This document shows positions 26,713-35,573 of a stretch of DNA of 64,000 nt, piece after piece. Made by a program: the position numbers and the translations under genes. The notes under the pieces were generated by a model. The model was not told where the DNA came from. It saw nothing but the letters and a program-made list of their open reading frames with translations, and searched no databases. The stretch covers positions 15,442 through 79,441 of the forward strand of contig DATNDU010000013.1 in the NCBI GenBank assembly GCA_035606915.1, in the 5' to 3' direction. Within the stretch, counting starts at the first letter, position 1; each line of letters opens with the position of its first letter. Origin of the DNA: Roseiarcus sp035606915. Lineage in GTDB: Bacteria; Pseudomonadota; Alphaproteobacteria; Rhizobiales; Beijerinckiaceae.

Positions 26713-27496
26713 ATATGACTTCATGCGCACCGCCTTCGCGGCTTCCGGCGCGGCGGCGGTGCTGGCGGGCGCGGTCGGCTATTTCCTCGTGCTGCGCGGG
26801 CAGGCCTTCGCCGGCCACGCGCTGAGCCATGTCGGTTTCACCGGCGCGGCCGGGGCGGCGTTGTTTGGCCTGTCGCCGGTGGCCGGGATGCTCGGCTTCA
26901 CGCTGCTGGCCGGCGTCGGCATGGGTTTCTTCGGCGAGAAGCTGGCCGAGCGCGACGTCGCGGTCGGCATGGTGCTGTCGCTGGCGCTCGGTCTCGGGCT
27001 GCTGTTCCTGCATTTCTACACTTCGGCGGCGACGCAGGCGACGGCGCTGCTGTTCGGCAATGTGCTCGGCGTCGACCGGACGGCGCTCATCATCCTGGTC
27101 GCGCTGTCGGCAGCGAGCCTGGTCGCGCTGGCGGCGATCTATCGGCCGCTGGTGTTCGCCTCGCTGCAAGCCGATCTCGCGGAATCGCGCGGCGTGCCGA
27201 TCCGGTTGGTGTCAGTGCTGTTTCTCGCCATCGTCGCGCTGGCGGTGGCGGAAAGCGCGCAGATCGTCGGCGTGCTGCTGGTGTTCACGCTGATGGTCGG
27301 CCCGGCGGCGGCGGCGCAGAACTTCAGCCGCCGCCTCGTCTTCGGCGTTGTGCTCTCCGCCGCGCTGGCGCTGGCGCAGGCCTGGGGCGGCCTGACGCTG
27401 GCTTATCAGACGGACTGGCCGACCAGCTTCTGGATCACGGCGCTGTCGGGCGCGGTCTATCTGGCGAGCCTGGGGGCGCGTCGTCTGGCGCGATAG
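26705..27496 (+). CDS. znuB: Zinc ABC transporter permease
   Basis: A 263-residue permease of the ABC-3 family (ZnuB/TroC) with about eight membrane helices. Conserved parts include FAGHALSHVGFTGAAGAALF near the N-terminus and LLVFTLMVGPAAAAQNFSRR near the C-terminus. The start at 26705 lies inside the end of znuC. It completes the importer and is the last gene of the znu operon. About 50 bp separate it from the LacI operator region downstream. Confidence 0.92.
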   Translation: MFEYDFMRTAFAASGAAAVLAGAVGYFLVLRGQAFAGHALSHVGFTGAAGAALFGLSPVAGMLGFTLLAGVGMGFFGEKLAERDVAVGMVLSLALGLGLLFLHFYTSAATQATALLFGNVLGVDRTALIILVALSAASLVALAAIYRPLVFASLQADLAESRGVPIRLVSVLFLAIVALAVAESAQIVGVLLVFTLMVGPAAAAQNFSRRLVFGVVLSAALALAQAWGGLTLAYQTDWPTSFWITALSGAVYLASLGARRLAR

Positions 27497-27547
27497 CGGC
27501 CTTCGGCGCGCCGATCCTATCGGCCGGATTATAAGGGGCGAGCGGCT

Positions 27548-27576
27548 ATGAAACCGGTTGACGAAATCGGTTTCAT
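27548..27576. promoter_or_regulatory. Operator-like inverted repeat upstream of the LacI-family gene
   Basis: ATGAAACCG (27548-27556) and CGGTTTCAT (27568-27576) are perfect 9-bp inverted arms with an 11-bp spacer. The left arm also begins a LacI-type core, GAAACCGGTTGA. It lies 18 bp upstream of the lacI-type ATG, so autoregulation of the regulator and the downstream importer operon is likely. Confidence 0.65.
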
Positions 27577-27593
27577 GTGCAAGCTTTTCCCCC

Positions 27594-28667
27594 ATGTCGA
27601 AGGGACCAGCCACCATTCGGGATGTCGCCAAAGCCGCAAAGGTCTCGGCGGCGACGGTTTCGCGCCATCTCAACAAATCCATCGTGCTGCCGCAAGAGAC
27701 GGCGCGGCGGATCGATAAGGCCTGCGCGCGGCTCGCCTATCGCCCCAACGCGCTGGCGAAGCGGCTGAGCCTCGGCTCGGCGCAGACCATCGGGCTTGTC
27801 GCGCCGGAGATCGCCAACCCGTTCTTCGCTGCTCTGGCGGCGGCGGCTGAGGCGGAGGCGCGCCGCCAGGGCTATTCGCTGCTCATCATGAGCACCGGCG
27901 GCGATCCCGACATCGAGTGCGAGCACATCGACCGGCTCGGCTCGCGCGCTGTCGACGGCCTCCTCGTGCTGACCAGCAGCGCCGACGATGGCCGGGTGCG
28001 CGACCAGATCGACGGCCGGCCGAATGTCGTCCTCGTCGATGAGGACGTCCCCGGCGCCAGCGTGTCGCGCATTTTCGTCGAGAACGAGCAGGGCGCCTAT
28101 GAGGCGACCCGCTATTTGATTGATCGCGGGCACGCGGCGATCGCCCATGTCGGCGGCCCCGCCGGCCTGCTCAGCAGCCGCGAGCGTCACGCCGGCTTCG
28201 TGCGCGCCATGGCGGAGGCGGGCCTGAGCCCCCTCGACTCGTGGGTGAAGTTCGGCGGCTACGATCGCGAGGCCGGCCTTGCGGCGGCGCTCGACCTGCT
28301 GGCGCAGCCCCAGCGTCCAACCGCGCTGTTCGCCGGCAGCGACTATATCGCCATCGGCGTCTTGCAGGGCCTGCGCCAGCTCGGGCTGGAGGCCCCTGCG
28401 GCGTTGTCGATCGTCGGTTTCGACGACATGCCGCTGGCGGAACTGCTGCATCCGCCGCTGACCACCGTGCGCCAGCCGATCGCCGAGATGGGCAGGCTCG
28501 GCGTGCAAACGCTGCTGGCGCGGATGCGTGGCGAAAGCCCGCAGCCGGGCGAAACGCGGCTGCCGACGCAACTGGTGCTGCGCGCCTCGGTGGCGAGCCT
28601 GGTCGCGGCGCCCCAAGCGGCCCATCGGACGAGGCCGCGCCACAAACTCAAAGCAAAGGGAGTGTAG
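27594..28667 (+). CDS. LacI-family transcriptional regulator
   Basis: A 357-residue LacI/GalR repressor. The N-terminal helix-turn-helix and hinge are clear (ATIRDVAKAAKVSAATVSRH, then YRPNALAKRLS). The periplasmic-binding-protein-like effector domain covers the rest, with the family segment SIVGFDDMPLAELLHPPLTT. The ATG at 27594 is chosen because the helix-turn-helix begins at once; a TTG at 27558 would place the operator inside the gene. It lies 3 bp upstream of the BMP-family binding-protein gene and so is the first gene of the 27594-35549 operon, presumably controlled by that compound or a product of it. Confidence 0.9.
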   Translation: MSKGPATIRDVAKAAKVSAATVSRHLNKSIVLPQETARRIDKACARLAYRPNALAKRLSLGSAQTIGLVAPEIANPFFAALAAAAEAEARRQGYSLLIMSTGGDPDIECEHIDRLGSRAVDGLLVLTSSADDGRVRDQIDGRPNVVLVDEDVPGASVSRIFVENEQGAYEATRYLIDRGHAAIAHVGGPAGLLSSRERHAGFVRAMAEAGLSPLDSWVKFGGYDREAGLAAALDLLAQPQRPTALFAGSDYIAIGVLQGLRQLGLEAPAALSIVGFDDMPLAELLHPPLTTVRQPIAEMGRLGVQTLLARMRGESPQPGETRLPTQLVLRASVASLVAAPQAAHRTRPRHKLKAKGV

Positions 28668-28670
28668 GCC

Positions 28671-29672
28671 ATGCATAAGCTCACATCTTTGGCGTCAGTC
28701 GGCTTGCTGTGTTTGATGACAGGAGGAGGCGCCGCGGCGGCGGCGAAGTTCAGCGCCGTCTATGTGATGTCGGACAATCTCGGCGACAAAGGCTTCAACG
28801 ATTCCGCCGCCGCCGGCTTTCATCGCGCCGAGAAGGAAGGCGTGCGCATCAAACTGTTGCAGGCCTCGCCCAGCGATCCCCAGCTTTGGCGGCAGAACCT
28901 GGAGGCGACGTCCGACGGCGGGGCGTGGAGCGTGATCTTCACCGGCCCCGGCATGCACGACAATCTGGCGGCGGTGGCGCCCAAGCACCCGAAGCAGAAA
29001 TACGTGTTCTTCGACGATCAACTGAATCTGCCCAACGTGCTGTCGATCAAATATGCGCAGAACGAGGGCTCCTATCTCGCCGGCGCGCTCGCCGCCGTCG
29101 TCGCCAGCGACAAGGCCGAGTTTCCGCTCTCCGGCGCGACGCATAAGGTCGGGCTGGTGGCCGGGCAGGACATCCCGGTGATCGAGGATTTCATCGTCGG
29201 CTTCAAACAGGGGGCGAAGGCGGTCGATCCCCAGGTCAGCGTGCAGGTCTCGTTCATCGGCAATTTCAGCGATGCGCAGAAAGCTTATGAGCTGACGCGC
29301 AACCAATTCGGCGGCGGCGCCGATGTGGTGTTCAACGTCGCCGGCCCCGCCGGCCTCGGCATCCTGAAGGCGGCGGCGGACAGCAAGAAATACGCCATCG
29401 GCGTCGATTCCGACCAGAACGGCCTCTATCCGCACAACGTCGTCGCCTCGATGGTCAAGCAGATTGGCAATTCGATCTATGATTCGATCAAACTGATCGA
29501 AGCCGGCAAGGCGCCGTTCGGCCAGCTCGAAACCTACGGTCTGAAGAACAACGGCGTCGGGCTCATCTACAATGACGCGCTGGTGCCGGCGGCGGTCAAG
29601 GCCAAGGTCGACGCCGCCAAGCAGAAGGTTGTCAGCGGCGAACTCGTCGTCGACAGCGCCTTCAAGAAATAG
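28671..29672 (+). CDS. BMP-family ABC transporter substrate-binding protein
   Basis: A 333-residue basic membrane protein (BMP/PnrA-like) with a Sec signal (LTSLASVGLLCLMTGGGAAA). The mature start KFSAVYVMSDNLGDKGFNDS contains the LGDKGFND motif that defines the family, and SIKYAQNEGSYLAGALAA follows. BMP proteins bind nucleosides or purines. It starts 3 bp after the LacI gene and ends 1 bp before the ATPase gene. A cysteine in the signal region (LLCLMTGG) lacks a good lipobox, so a soluble periplasmic form is more likely than a lipoprotein. Confidence 0.9.
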   Translation: MHKLTSLASVGLLCLMTGGGAAAAAKFSAVYVMSDNLGDKGFNDSAAAGFHRAEKEGVRIKLLQASPSDPQLWRQNLEATSDGGAWSVIFTGPGMHDNLAAVAPKHPKQKYVFFDDQLNLPNVLSIKYAQNEGSYLAGALAAVVASDKAEFPLSGATHKVGLVAGQDIPVIEDFIVGFKQGAKAVDPQVSVQVSFIGNFSDAQKAYELTRNQFGGGADVVFNVAGPAGLGILKAAADSKKYAIGVDSDQNGLYPHNVVASMVKQIGNSIYDSIKLIEAGKAPFGQLETYGLKNNGVGLIYNDALVPAAVKAKVDAAKQKVVSGELVVDSAFKK

Positions 29673-29673
29673 G

Positions 29674-31227
29674 ATGAGCGGGCGCGCGACAGCGGCCGCC
29701 GGCGCGCTTCTGGCGCTGCGCGGCGTGTCGAAGCGGTTTGGCGACAAACAGGCGCTGTCGGGCGTCGATCTCGACGTTCGCGGCGGCGAAGTTCACGTCG
29801 TCTGCGGCGAGAACGGGGCCGGCAAGAGCACGCTGATGCATATCATCGGCGGCATCCTGCAACCGGACGCGGGCGAGCTTCTCATCGACGATGTCGCGGT
29901 GAAGTTCGCTGATCCCGTCGCCGCCAGCCGGGCCGGCGTCGGCATGGTGCATCAGCATTTCCGCCTTGTCGCCTCGATGACGGTGGCGGAGAATCTTTAC
30001 CTCAATCGCCAGCCGAAGCGGTTCGGGCTGTTCTCGGACCGCGCGGCGATGCGACGTGGCGCTGCGGACCTGATCGCGGGCTATGGCTTCGACCTCGAAC
30101 CCGACGCCGTCGTCGGCGGGCTCTCGGTCGGCCAGCGCCAGCGCGTCGAGATCCTGAAGGCGTTGGGCTTCGACGCGCGTATTCTCATTCTCGATGAACC
30201 GACGGCGGTGCTGACGCCCGGCGAGGTCGGGCAATTGCTCGATGTCGTCAGGGATTTGCGCGCCAAGGGCCGCGCCATCCTGTTCATCACCCATAAGCTG
30301 AAGGAAGCGCTCGAAATCTCCGATCGGGTGACGGTGCTGCGCCACGGCCGCCGCATCTCGACGCTGCCGACGGCCGAGCTTTCCGAGCGCGCCATCGCCA
30401 TCGACATGGTCGGCCGCGAGATGAGCCCGGCCAAGCGCGAGGCGCAGCCGCAGGGCGAGGCTGGTGTTGCGCCGGCGCTTGAGGCGCGCCATGTCGTGGC
30501 CACCGACGCGCGCGGCCGGCGCCTGCTCGACGATGTCAGCTTCGCCATCCGCCCCGGCGAGATCCTCGGCGTCGCCGGCGTCGACGGCAACGGCCAGACC
30601 GAACTCAGCGAAGCCGCCGCCGGCCTCAGAACCATTCAGGCCGGGGCGTTTGCAATGGCGGGCCGCGACGTCACCCGCCTCGACGTGCGCGCGCGGCGCC
30701 GGCTCGGGCTCGGCTTCATTCCCGAGGACCGGCTCGACCGTGGCGTCAGCGCCGATATGAGCGTCGCCGAGAACGTCAGCGTCGGCGCCTATGCGCGCCG
30801 GCGCCTCGCCAATGGCGCCGGCCTGGTTAGCGTCGCCGCGCGCGACGCCTATGCGGCGGAGAAAATCCGCGAGTTCGACGTGCGCGGCGCCAAGCCCTCG
30901 ACGCCCATTGGCGCGCTCTCGGGCGGCAACATCCAGAAGGTCGTCATCGCCCGCGAACTCGATCTGCGCCCGGTCGCGCTGGTGGTGGCGCAGCCGACGC
31001 GCGGCCTCGACGTCGGCGCGGCGGAATTCGTCCATCGCCAGATCCTGTCGGCGGCCGAGCGCGGCTGCGGCGTGCTGCTGATCTCCTCCGAATTGACGGA
31101 GATCTTTGCGCTCTCCGATCGTATCGCGGTGATGTTTCAGGGCTGTCTGGTGGGCACGCTGGAGCGCGCGGCGGCGACAGAGGAAGCTGTCGGGTTGATG
31201 ATGGGCGCAGGGACGCGCGCCGCATGA
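29674..31227 (+). CDS. Nucleoside-type ABC transporter ATP-binding protein
   Basis: A 517-residue double ABC ATPase of the YufO/NupO type. First cassette: Walker A CGENGAGKSTLMHIIGG, signature LSVGQRQRVEILKAL, Walker B ILILDEPTAVLTP. Second cassette: GVDGNGQTELSEAAAG in place of Walker A, and LSGGNIQKVVIARELD. The ATG at 29674 is 1 bp after the BMP gene stop; the longer frame to 29572 lies within the BMP gene. The stop overlaps the first permease gene (ATGA). Confidence 0.92.
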   Translation: MSGRATAAAGALLALRGVSKRFGDKQALSGVDLDVRGGEVHVVCGENGAGKSTLMHIIGGILQPDAGELLIDDVAVKFADPVAASRAGVGMVHQHFRLVASMTVAENLYLNRQPKRFGLFSDRAAMRRGAADLIAGYGFDLEPDAVVGGLSVGQRQRVEILKALGFDARILILDEPTAVLTPGEVGQLLDVVRDLRAKGRAILFITHKLKEALEISDRVTVLRHGRRISTLPTAELSERAIAIDMVGREMSPAKREAQPQGEAGVAPALEARHVVATDARGRRLLDDVSFAIRPGEILGVAGVDGNGQTELSEAAAGLRTIQAGAFAMAGRDVTRLDVRARRRLGLGFIPEDRLDRGVSADMSVAENVSVGAYARRRLANGAGLVSVAARDAYAAEKIREFDVRGAKPSTPIGALSGGNIQKVVIARELDLRPVALVVAQPTRGLDVGAAEFVHRQILSAAERGCGVLLISSELTEIFALSDRIAVMFQGCLVGTLERAAATEEAVGLMMGAGTRAA

Positions 31228-32255
31228 GGCCGCTCGTGCTGCCGCCGCGCCTGGCCGCCGCCGTCTCCCTGCTCGGGCCGGCGGTGGCGGTGCTGGTCGG
31301 CGGCTTCGTCCTGGTTCTCGCCATCAGCGACGATCCGCTTCTGGCCTATAAGGATCTGCTGTTCGCCAATTTCTATTCGGTCGCCAATTTCGCGTTGTTC
31401 GTCAACCGCACGACGCCGCTGCTGTTCATCGGGCTGAGCGTCATCCTGTCGTTCCGCGCCGGGGTGTTCAATGTCGGCGGCGAGGGGCAGCTTTATCTCG
31501 GCGCGATCGCCGCCACCGCGGCGGGGCTCGCCTGCGCGCGGGCGCCGCAACCGCTTGGGTTGATCGCGGCGGCGGCGGCCGGGGCCGTGGTTGGCGCGAT
31601 TTATGGGTTTATTCCGGGGCAACTGAAGGTCAAGCTTGGCGTCAACGAAGTCGTCTCGACGCTGATGCTGAATTTCGTCGCGATGCTGCTGACGCAATAT
31701 CTCGTCACCCATCCGCTGCGCGATCCCACCGCTTATGGCGCGGTCAGCTTCATGCTGGCTCCTTCCGTCTGGTTGCCGGAGATTCCGTGCCTGCCGGGGG
31801 CGACGGACGGGGCGCTGATCGCGCTCGCCCTCGCGCCGCTCGTCTGGTTGGCGCTGTACCGCACCACCTGGGGCGCGGACCTGCGCGCCGCCGGCGCCAA
31901 CCCGCGCTTCGCCGAGGCGGTCGGCATCGACGCCGACCGGCGGGTGCTGGAGGCGATGGCGCTGTCGGGCGCGGTGGCGGGGTTGGCGGGCGCGCTCTAT
32001 GTGCTCGGCATCGGCCACCGGTTCGAGCAGAATTTCTCGCCCGGCTTCGGGCTCATCGGTCTGACGGTGGCGTTACTGGCGCGGCTCAACCCGTTCGGCG
32101 CCATCCTCACCGCCGCCTTCTATGCGCTGGTGCTCAACGGCGCCGCCTATATGCAGATCGACACCGATGTGCCGCGCTCGCTGGTTGGGCTGCTGACCGG
32201 GTTCCTCGTCTTGTTCATGACGGCGCGCGGCCGCGCCGCCGCCGCGCCGGCTTGA
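31224..32255 (+). CDS. Nucleoside-type ABC transporter permease
   Basis: A 343-residue permease of the BPD_transp_2 family (YufP/NupP-like). Characteristic stretches are FRAGVFNVGGEGQLYLGAIA, VNEVVSTLMLNFVA and RAAGANPRFAEAVGID. Around eight to ten membrane segments are evident. It overlaps the ATPase gene by 4 bp and is followed 9 bp later by the second permease gene. Confidence 0.9.
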   Translation: MRPLVLPPRLAAAVSLLGPAVAVLVGGFVLVLAISDDPLLAYKDLLFANFYSVANFALFVNRTTPLLFIGLSVILSFRAGVFNVGGEGQLYLGAIAATAAGLACARAPQPLGLIAAAAAGAVVGAIYGFIPGQLKVKLGVNEVVSTLMLNFVAMLLTQYLVTHPLRDPTAYGAVSFMLAPSVWLPEIPCLPGATDGALIALALAPLVWLALYRTTWGADLRAAGANPRFAEAVGIDADRRVLEAMALSGAVAGLAGALYVLGIGHRFEQNFSPGFGLIGLTVALLARLNPFGAILTAAFYALVLNGAAYMQIDTDVPRSLVGLLTGFLVLFMTARGRAAAAPA

Positions 32256-32264
32256 GGAGGCCTG

Positions 32265-33182
32265 ATGGAGATCGCGCAGTTCCTCAACTCGGCCTTGGTG
32301 CAGACGTCGCCGCTGCTCTTGTGTGCGCTGGCGACCCTGGTCACCAGCCGCGCCAATATGCTCAACGTCGCCGTCGAGGGCATGGCGTTGACGGCGGCAT
32401 TCGCCGCCATAGCCGTCGGCCAGACGACCGGCAGCAGCGCGATGGCGCTCACTGGCGCGCTCGCCGCTTCGACCGGCATGGCGCTGTTGTTTGGCGGCGT
32501 GGCGATCGGGCTCGGCGCGGATTTCATCGTCGCCGGGCTCGGGCTCAACATTCTCGCCGACGGCGGCACGCTATTCTTGTTGGAGCAGGTCTATCAGGAC
32601 CCCGGCGGGCTCAGGCCCGATCATTTCCCCGATCTGTGGCGCGTGCCGGACGGCGCGCTGTCGTTTCTGCCGGTGATTGGCGGCGCGCTGGAGCGCCAAA
32701 GCGCCATCACGCTCGCCGCCCTCGTCGCCGTGCCGGTGATGGCGTTGTTTCTTTATCGCACGCCACTCGGCTATGCATTGCGGGCGGTGGGCGAGGACGA
32801 GGCGGCGGCGGCGGCCAACGGGGTCAGGGCGGCGCGCGTCAAGATGCTCTCGGTGCTGCTCAGCGGCGTGCTCTCAGGGCTGGCGGGCGCGCAACTGGCG
32901 ATGGACAGGTTGCATTTCTTCCTGCCCGCGATGACCAGCGGGCGCGGCTTTATCGGCCTGGCGGCGGCGCTGTTCGGCGCCGCCGAGCCGTGGCCGACAG
33001 CCGGCGCGGCGTTCGTGTTCGGGCTGTTCGGGGCGCTCGGCGACCGCTTGCAGGCGTTCCAGGCGCCGTCCGAATTCGTGCTGATGGCGCCCTATGTCGC
33101 GGCGCTGCTGGCGCTGACGGTGGCGCGCTGGCGCGCCGTGCGGCGCGCGCGAGCCGCGCCGGTGAGCGAGGGCGGCCGATGA
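32265..33182 (+). CDS. Nucleoside-type ABC transporter permease
   Basis: A 305-residue permease of the YufQ/NupQ type, with NMLNVAVEGMALTAAFAAIA near the N-terminus and RAVGEDEAAAAANGVRAARV in the cytoplasmic loop. The ATG at 32265 is preceded by GAGGAGGCCTG. Together with 28671-32255 it forms a complete importer probably for a nucleoside, purine base or similar heterocycle, judged from family membership. The neighbouring amidase and hydrolase suggest a compound with an amide or ester bond. Confidence 0.9.
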   Translation: MEIAQFLNSALVQTSPLLLCALATLVTSRANMLNVAVEGMALTAAFAAIAVGQTTGSSAMALTGALAASTGMALLFGGVAIGLGADFIVAGLGLNILADGGTLFLLEQVYQDPGGLRPDHFPDLWRVPDGALSFLPVIGGALERQSAITLAALVAVPVMALFLYRTPLGYALRAVGEDEAAAAANGVRAARVKMLSVLLSGVLSGLAGAQLAMDRLHFFLPAMTSGRGFIGLAAALFGAAEPWPTAGAAFVFGLFGALGDRLQAFQAPSEFVLMAPYVAALLALTVARWRAVRRARAAPVSEGGR

Positions 33183-33206
33183 GGCCGCGGCAACAGGAGA
33201 CCGTGA

Positions 33207-33253
33207 TGACGAAAACGCCCGACACCGAACGAAAAGGTTATACGCGGCCATGA
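33207..33253 (+). CDS. Possible 15-codon micro-ORF coupled to the hydrolase gene
   Basis: ATG at 33207, after AGGAGACCGTG, opens a 15-codon frame (MTKTPDTERKGYTRP) whose TGA overlaps the hydrolase ATG (ATGA). The ribosome site is better than anything directly before the hydrolase start, so it could act as a translational coupler. It could equally be the remnant of a lost gene or chance. No known leader-peptide feature such as a codon run is seen. Confidence 0.3.
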
Positions 33254-34017
33254 TCGTCCCCTTGAACGTCATGGCCTGGGGGGCGCCCGACGCGCCGCGC
33301 ACCGTCGTCGCCCTGCACGGCATCACCGCCAACGCCGGCTCCTTCACTCAGCCCGGACGCCTGCTCGCCGAGCGCGGCTATCGTGTGCTGGCCCCCGACA
33401 TGCGCGGCCACGGCGAAAGTTCGCGCGGCGACGGCGATTTCTCCACCGCCGCTCTGCTCGCCGACATCGCCGCCGCAGCGCCGGCGCGGCCGGACGTGCT
33501 GATCGGTCATTCCTTCGGTGGCTATCTCGCGCAGGCCGGGGTGCTGGCGGGTCTCTTCGCGCCGCGCGCGCTGCTGCTCGAAGATCCGGTGTCGCATTTC
33601 GCCGACCAGCAAACGCCGGCGGCCATGCTCGCCTGGGACGAGGCCAATCTGCCGCGCGACATCGAGGCCATCATGCGCCTGAACCCGGGCTGGTCGCGCC
33701 GCGACGCGGCGTGGAAGCTGGTGTCGCTGGAGCAGATCGATTTCGCCGACGCGCGCGCCGCCTTCGCCGGCAATGCGCCGTGGGACTTGCGCGCGCACGC
33801 CGCCGAACTGGCGCGGCAGCGGCCGACGGCGTGGATTTTGCCGCGCCAAAGCCGCTTCGTGCCGGCGGCGGATCAACAGCGGCTGCGCGACGAGGCGGGC
33901 GAGGCGGCGGTGATTGCGCTTGACCATGTCGGCCATAGCGTCCACCGCGACGACGTCGCCGCCTTCGTCGATCTCGTAGAAGCCCTCGCGCGCGCGCATA
34001 ACGACGGAGGATGCTGA
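33250..34017 (+). CDS. Alpha/beta hydrolase
   Basis: A 255-residue alpha/beta hydrolase-fold enzyme. The oxyanion region is VVALHGITANAGSFTQPGR, the strand-beta4 loop is VLAPDMRGHGES, the nucleophile elbow is GHSFGG (S88), and a C-terminal His lies in DHVGHSVHRDD. The catalytic acid is probably in the PRQSRFVPAAD region. It hydrolyses an ester, amide or C-C bond of unknown type in the cytoplasm. It sits between the nucleoside-type importer genes and an amidase gene, which begins at its stop codon. Confidence 0.88.
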   Translation: MIVPLNVMAWGAPDAPRTVVALHGITANAGSFTQPGRLLAERGYRVLAPDMRGHGESSRGDGDFSTAALLADIAAAAPARPDVLIGHSFGGYLAQAGVLAGLFAPRALLLEDPVSHFADQQTPAAMLAWDEANLPRDIEAIMRLNPGWSRRDAAWKLVSLEQIDFADARAAFAGNAPWDLRAHAAELARQRPTAWILPRQSRFVPAADQQRLRDEAGEAAVIALDHVGHSVHRDDVAAFVDLVEALARAHNDGGC

Positions 34018-35549
34018 TGTCCGCGTTCCCGCTTGAAGAACTTACGATCGCGGCCGTGCGGAGCGGCTTCGCCGCCGGTCGCTTCACCAGCGTCAGCCTG
34101 ACGCAGGCGTTCCTGGCGCGCATCGCCGTCTACGAGCCGTTCTACAACGCCTTCACCTTCATGAACCCCGAGGCGCTCGCCGCCGCCGCCGCCGCCGACG
34201 CCCGCCGCGCCCGCGGCGAGCCGCGCGGCCCGCTCGACGGCGTGCCGGTGGTGGTGAAGGAGGCGATGGACATGGTTGGGTTTCCCAGCACCATCGGCTG
34301 GCGGCAGCTTTATTCCGGCGCCGGCGGCGTCGACCTGATGCCGGAACGCGACGCGCCGGTGGTGGCGCGGCTGCGCGCGGCGGGCGCGGTGATTCTCGGG
34401 CGCACCAATATCCCGGCGTTCTCGCATGACGGAGCGCGCGCCAACAGTTCCTGGGACGGCCCGACCTTCAACGCCGTCAACCCCGCCACTTGTCCCGGCG
34501 GCAGCTCCGCCGGAACCGCGACCGCCGTTTCCGGCAATTTCTGCATCGTCGGCCTCGCCGAGGAGACCGGCGGCTCGATCCAGAACCCGGCGGCGGCGCA
34601 GAGCCTGGTGTCGGTGAAGCCGACCTTCGCGCTCGTGCCCAACAGCGGCGTCGCGCCGTTGGCGGGCTCGACGCGCGACGTCGTCGGGCCGCACGCCCGC
34701 ACCGCGCGCGACGCGGCGCTGCTGCTCGACGTGCTGGCCGGCTATTCGGTCGAAGACCCCAAGACCGTCGCCGGCATCGGCAAGCGGCCGCCCGGCGGCT
34801 ATGCGGCGGGGCTCGACGCCGCAAGCCTGGCGGGGGCGCGCATCGGCCTCTACGGCCCCGGCTGGCGCGACCAGCCGCTATGCAAGCAAACCTCCGCCCT
34901 CTACGCGGCTGCGCTGGCGGAGTTGAAGGCGGCGGGGGCGGCGCTGATCGCAGACCCCTTCGCCGGCTCCGGCTTTGCCGAACTCGCCGACATCACGGGC
35001 AAGTTCGACAATCGTGGGCTGGAATCGATGGCCTGGGACATGGAGACCTTCCTGCGCCGTCTCGGCCCCGGCGCCGCCGCGCGCAATCTGGCCGAGTTGA
35101 AAGCGCTCGTCCCCGACCCGTTCGCCGATCCCAAGCTTCTGGGCGAACATCCCCCGGTGCGTCCGGTGCTCGCCCGTTCGCTCGCCGACCCGGCGACGCC
35201 GCCAGACCTCAGCGCCTTTGTCGCCGTGCGCGAGGCCTATCTCGCCGTGTTCGATCGGGTGATGGCCGAGGCGCGGCTCGACGCGCTGGCCTTCCCACAG
35301 AGTTGGGCCGAGCCGCCGGGGGTGTTCGATACCGAAGAATATCCGGCGACGACCGTCTCCGAGATCAATATCGCCGGCCTGCCGGGCGTCACCGTGCCGG
35401 CCGGCCGCTACGCTTCCGGGGCGCCGTTCTCGCTGATCCTGGTCGGGTCGATGTGGCGGGAAGGGCGGCTGCTGGCGCTCGCCCATGCCTACGAGCAGGC
35501 GACGCATCATCGCATCGTCCCAGCTCTGAGGGCGGCGCCCTTGGCTTGA
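34017..35549 (+). CDS. Amidase signature family protein
   Basis: A 510-residue amidase of the signature family (AtzF, GatA and relatives). The Ser-cis-Ser-Lys triad is K81 (VVVKEAMD), a Ser in GGSSAGTATAVSG (S163/S164) and nucleophile S187 (ETGGSIQNP). The usual Arg after GGSI is Gln here. The ATG at 34017 overlaps the hydrolase stop and has GGAGG 6 bp upstream; the in-frame ATG at 34011 touches the ribosome site. It hydrolyses an amide of unknown structure and is the last gene of the LacI-controlled operon. A specific role in ureide, allophanate or heterocycle breakdown is a guess. Confidence 0.9.
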   Translation: MSAFPLEELTIAAVRSGFAAGRFTSVSLTQAFLARIAVYEPFYNAFTFMNPEALAAAAAADARRARGEPRGPLDGVPVVVKEAMDMVGFPSTIGWRQLYSGAGGVDLMPERDAPVVARLRAAGAVILGRTNIPAFSHDGARANSSWDGPTFNAVNPATCPGGSSAGTATAVSGNFCIVGLAEETGGSIQNPAAAQSLVSVKPTFALVPNSGVAPLAGSTRDVVGPHARTARDAALLLDVLAGYSVEDPKTVAGIGKRPPGGYAAGLDAASLAGARIGLYGPGWRDQPLCKQTSALYAAALAELKAAGAALIADPFAGSGFAELADITGKFDNRGLESMAWDMETFLRRLGPGAAARNLAELKALVPDPFADPKLLGEHPPVRPVLARSLADPATPPDLSAFVAVREAYLAVFDRVMAEARLDALAFPQSWAEPPGVFDTEEYPATTVSEINIAGLPGVTVPAGRYASGAPFSLILVGSMWREGRLLALAHAYEQATHHRIVPALRAAPLA

Positions 35550-35573
35550 TGGGCACTTCTGACGGAAACCGCC

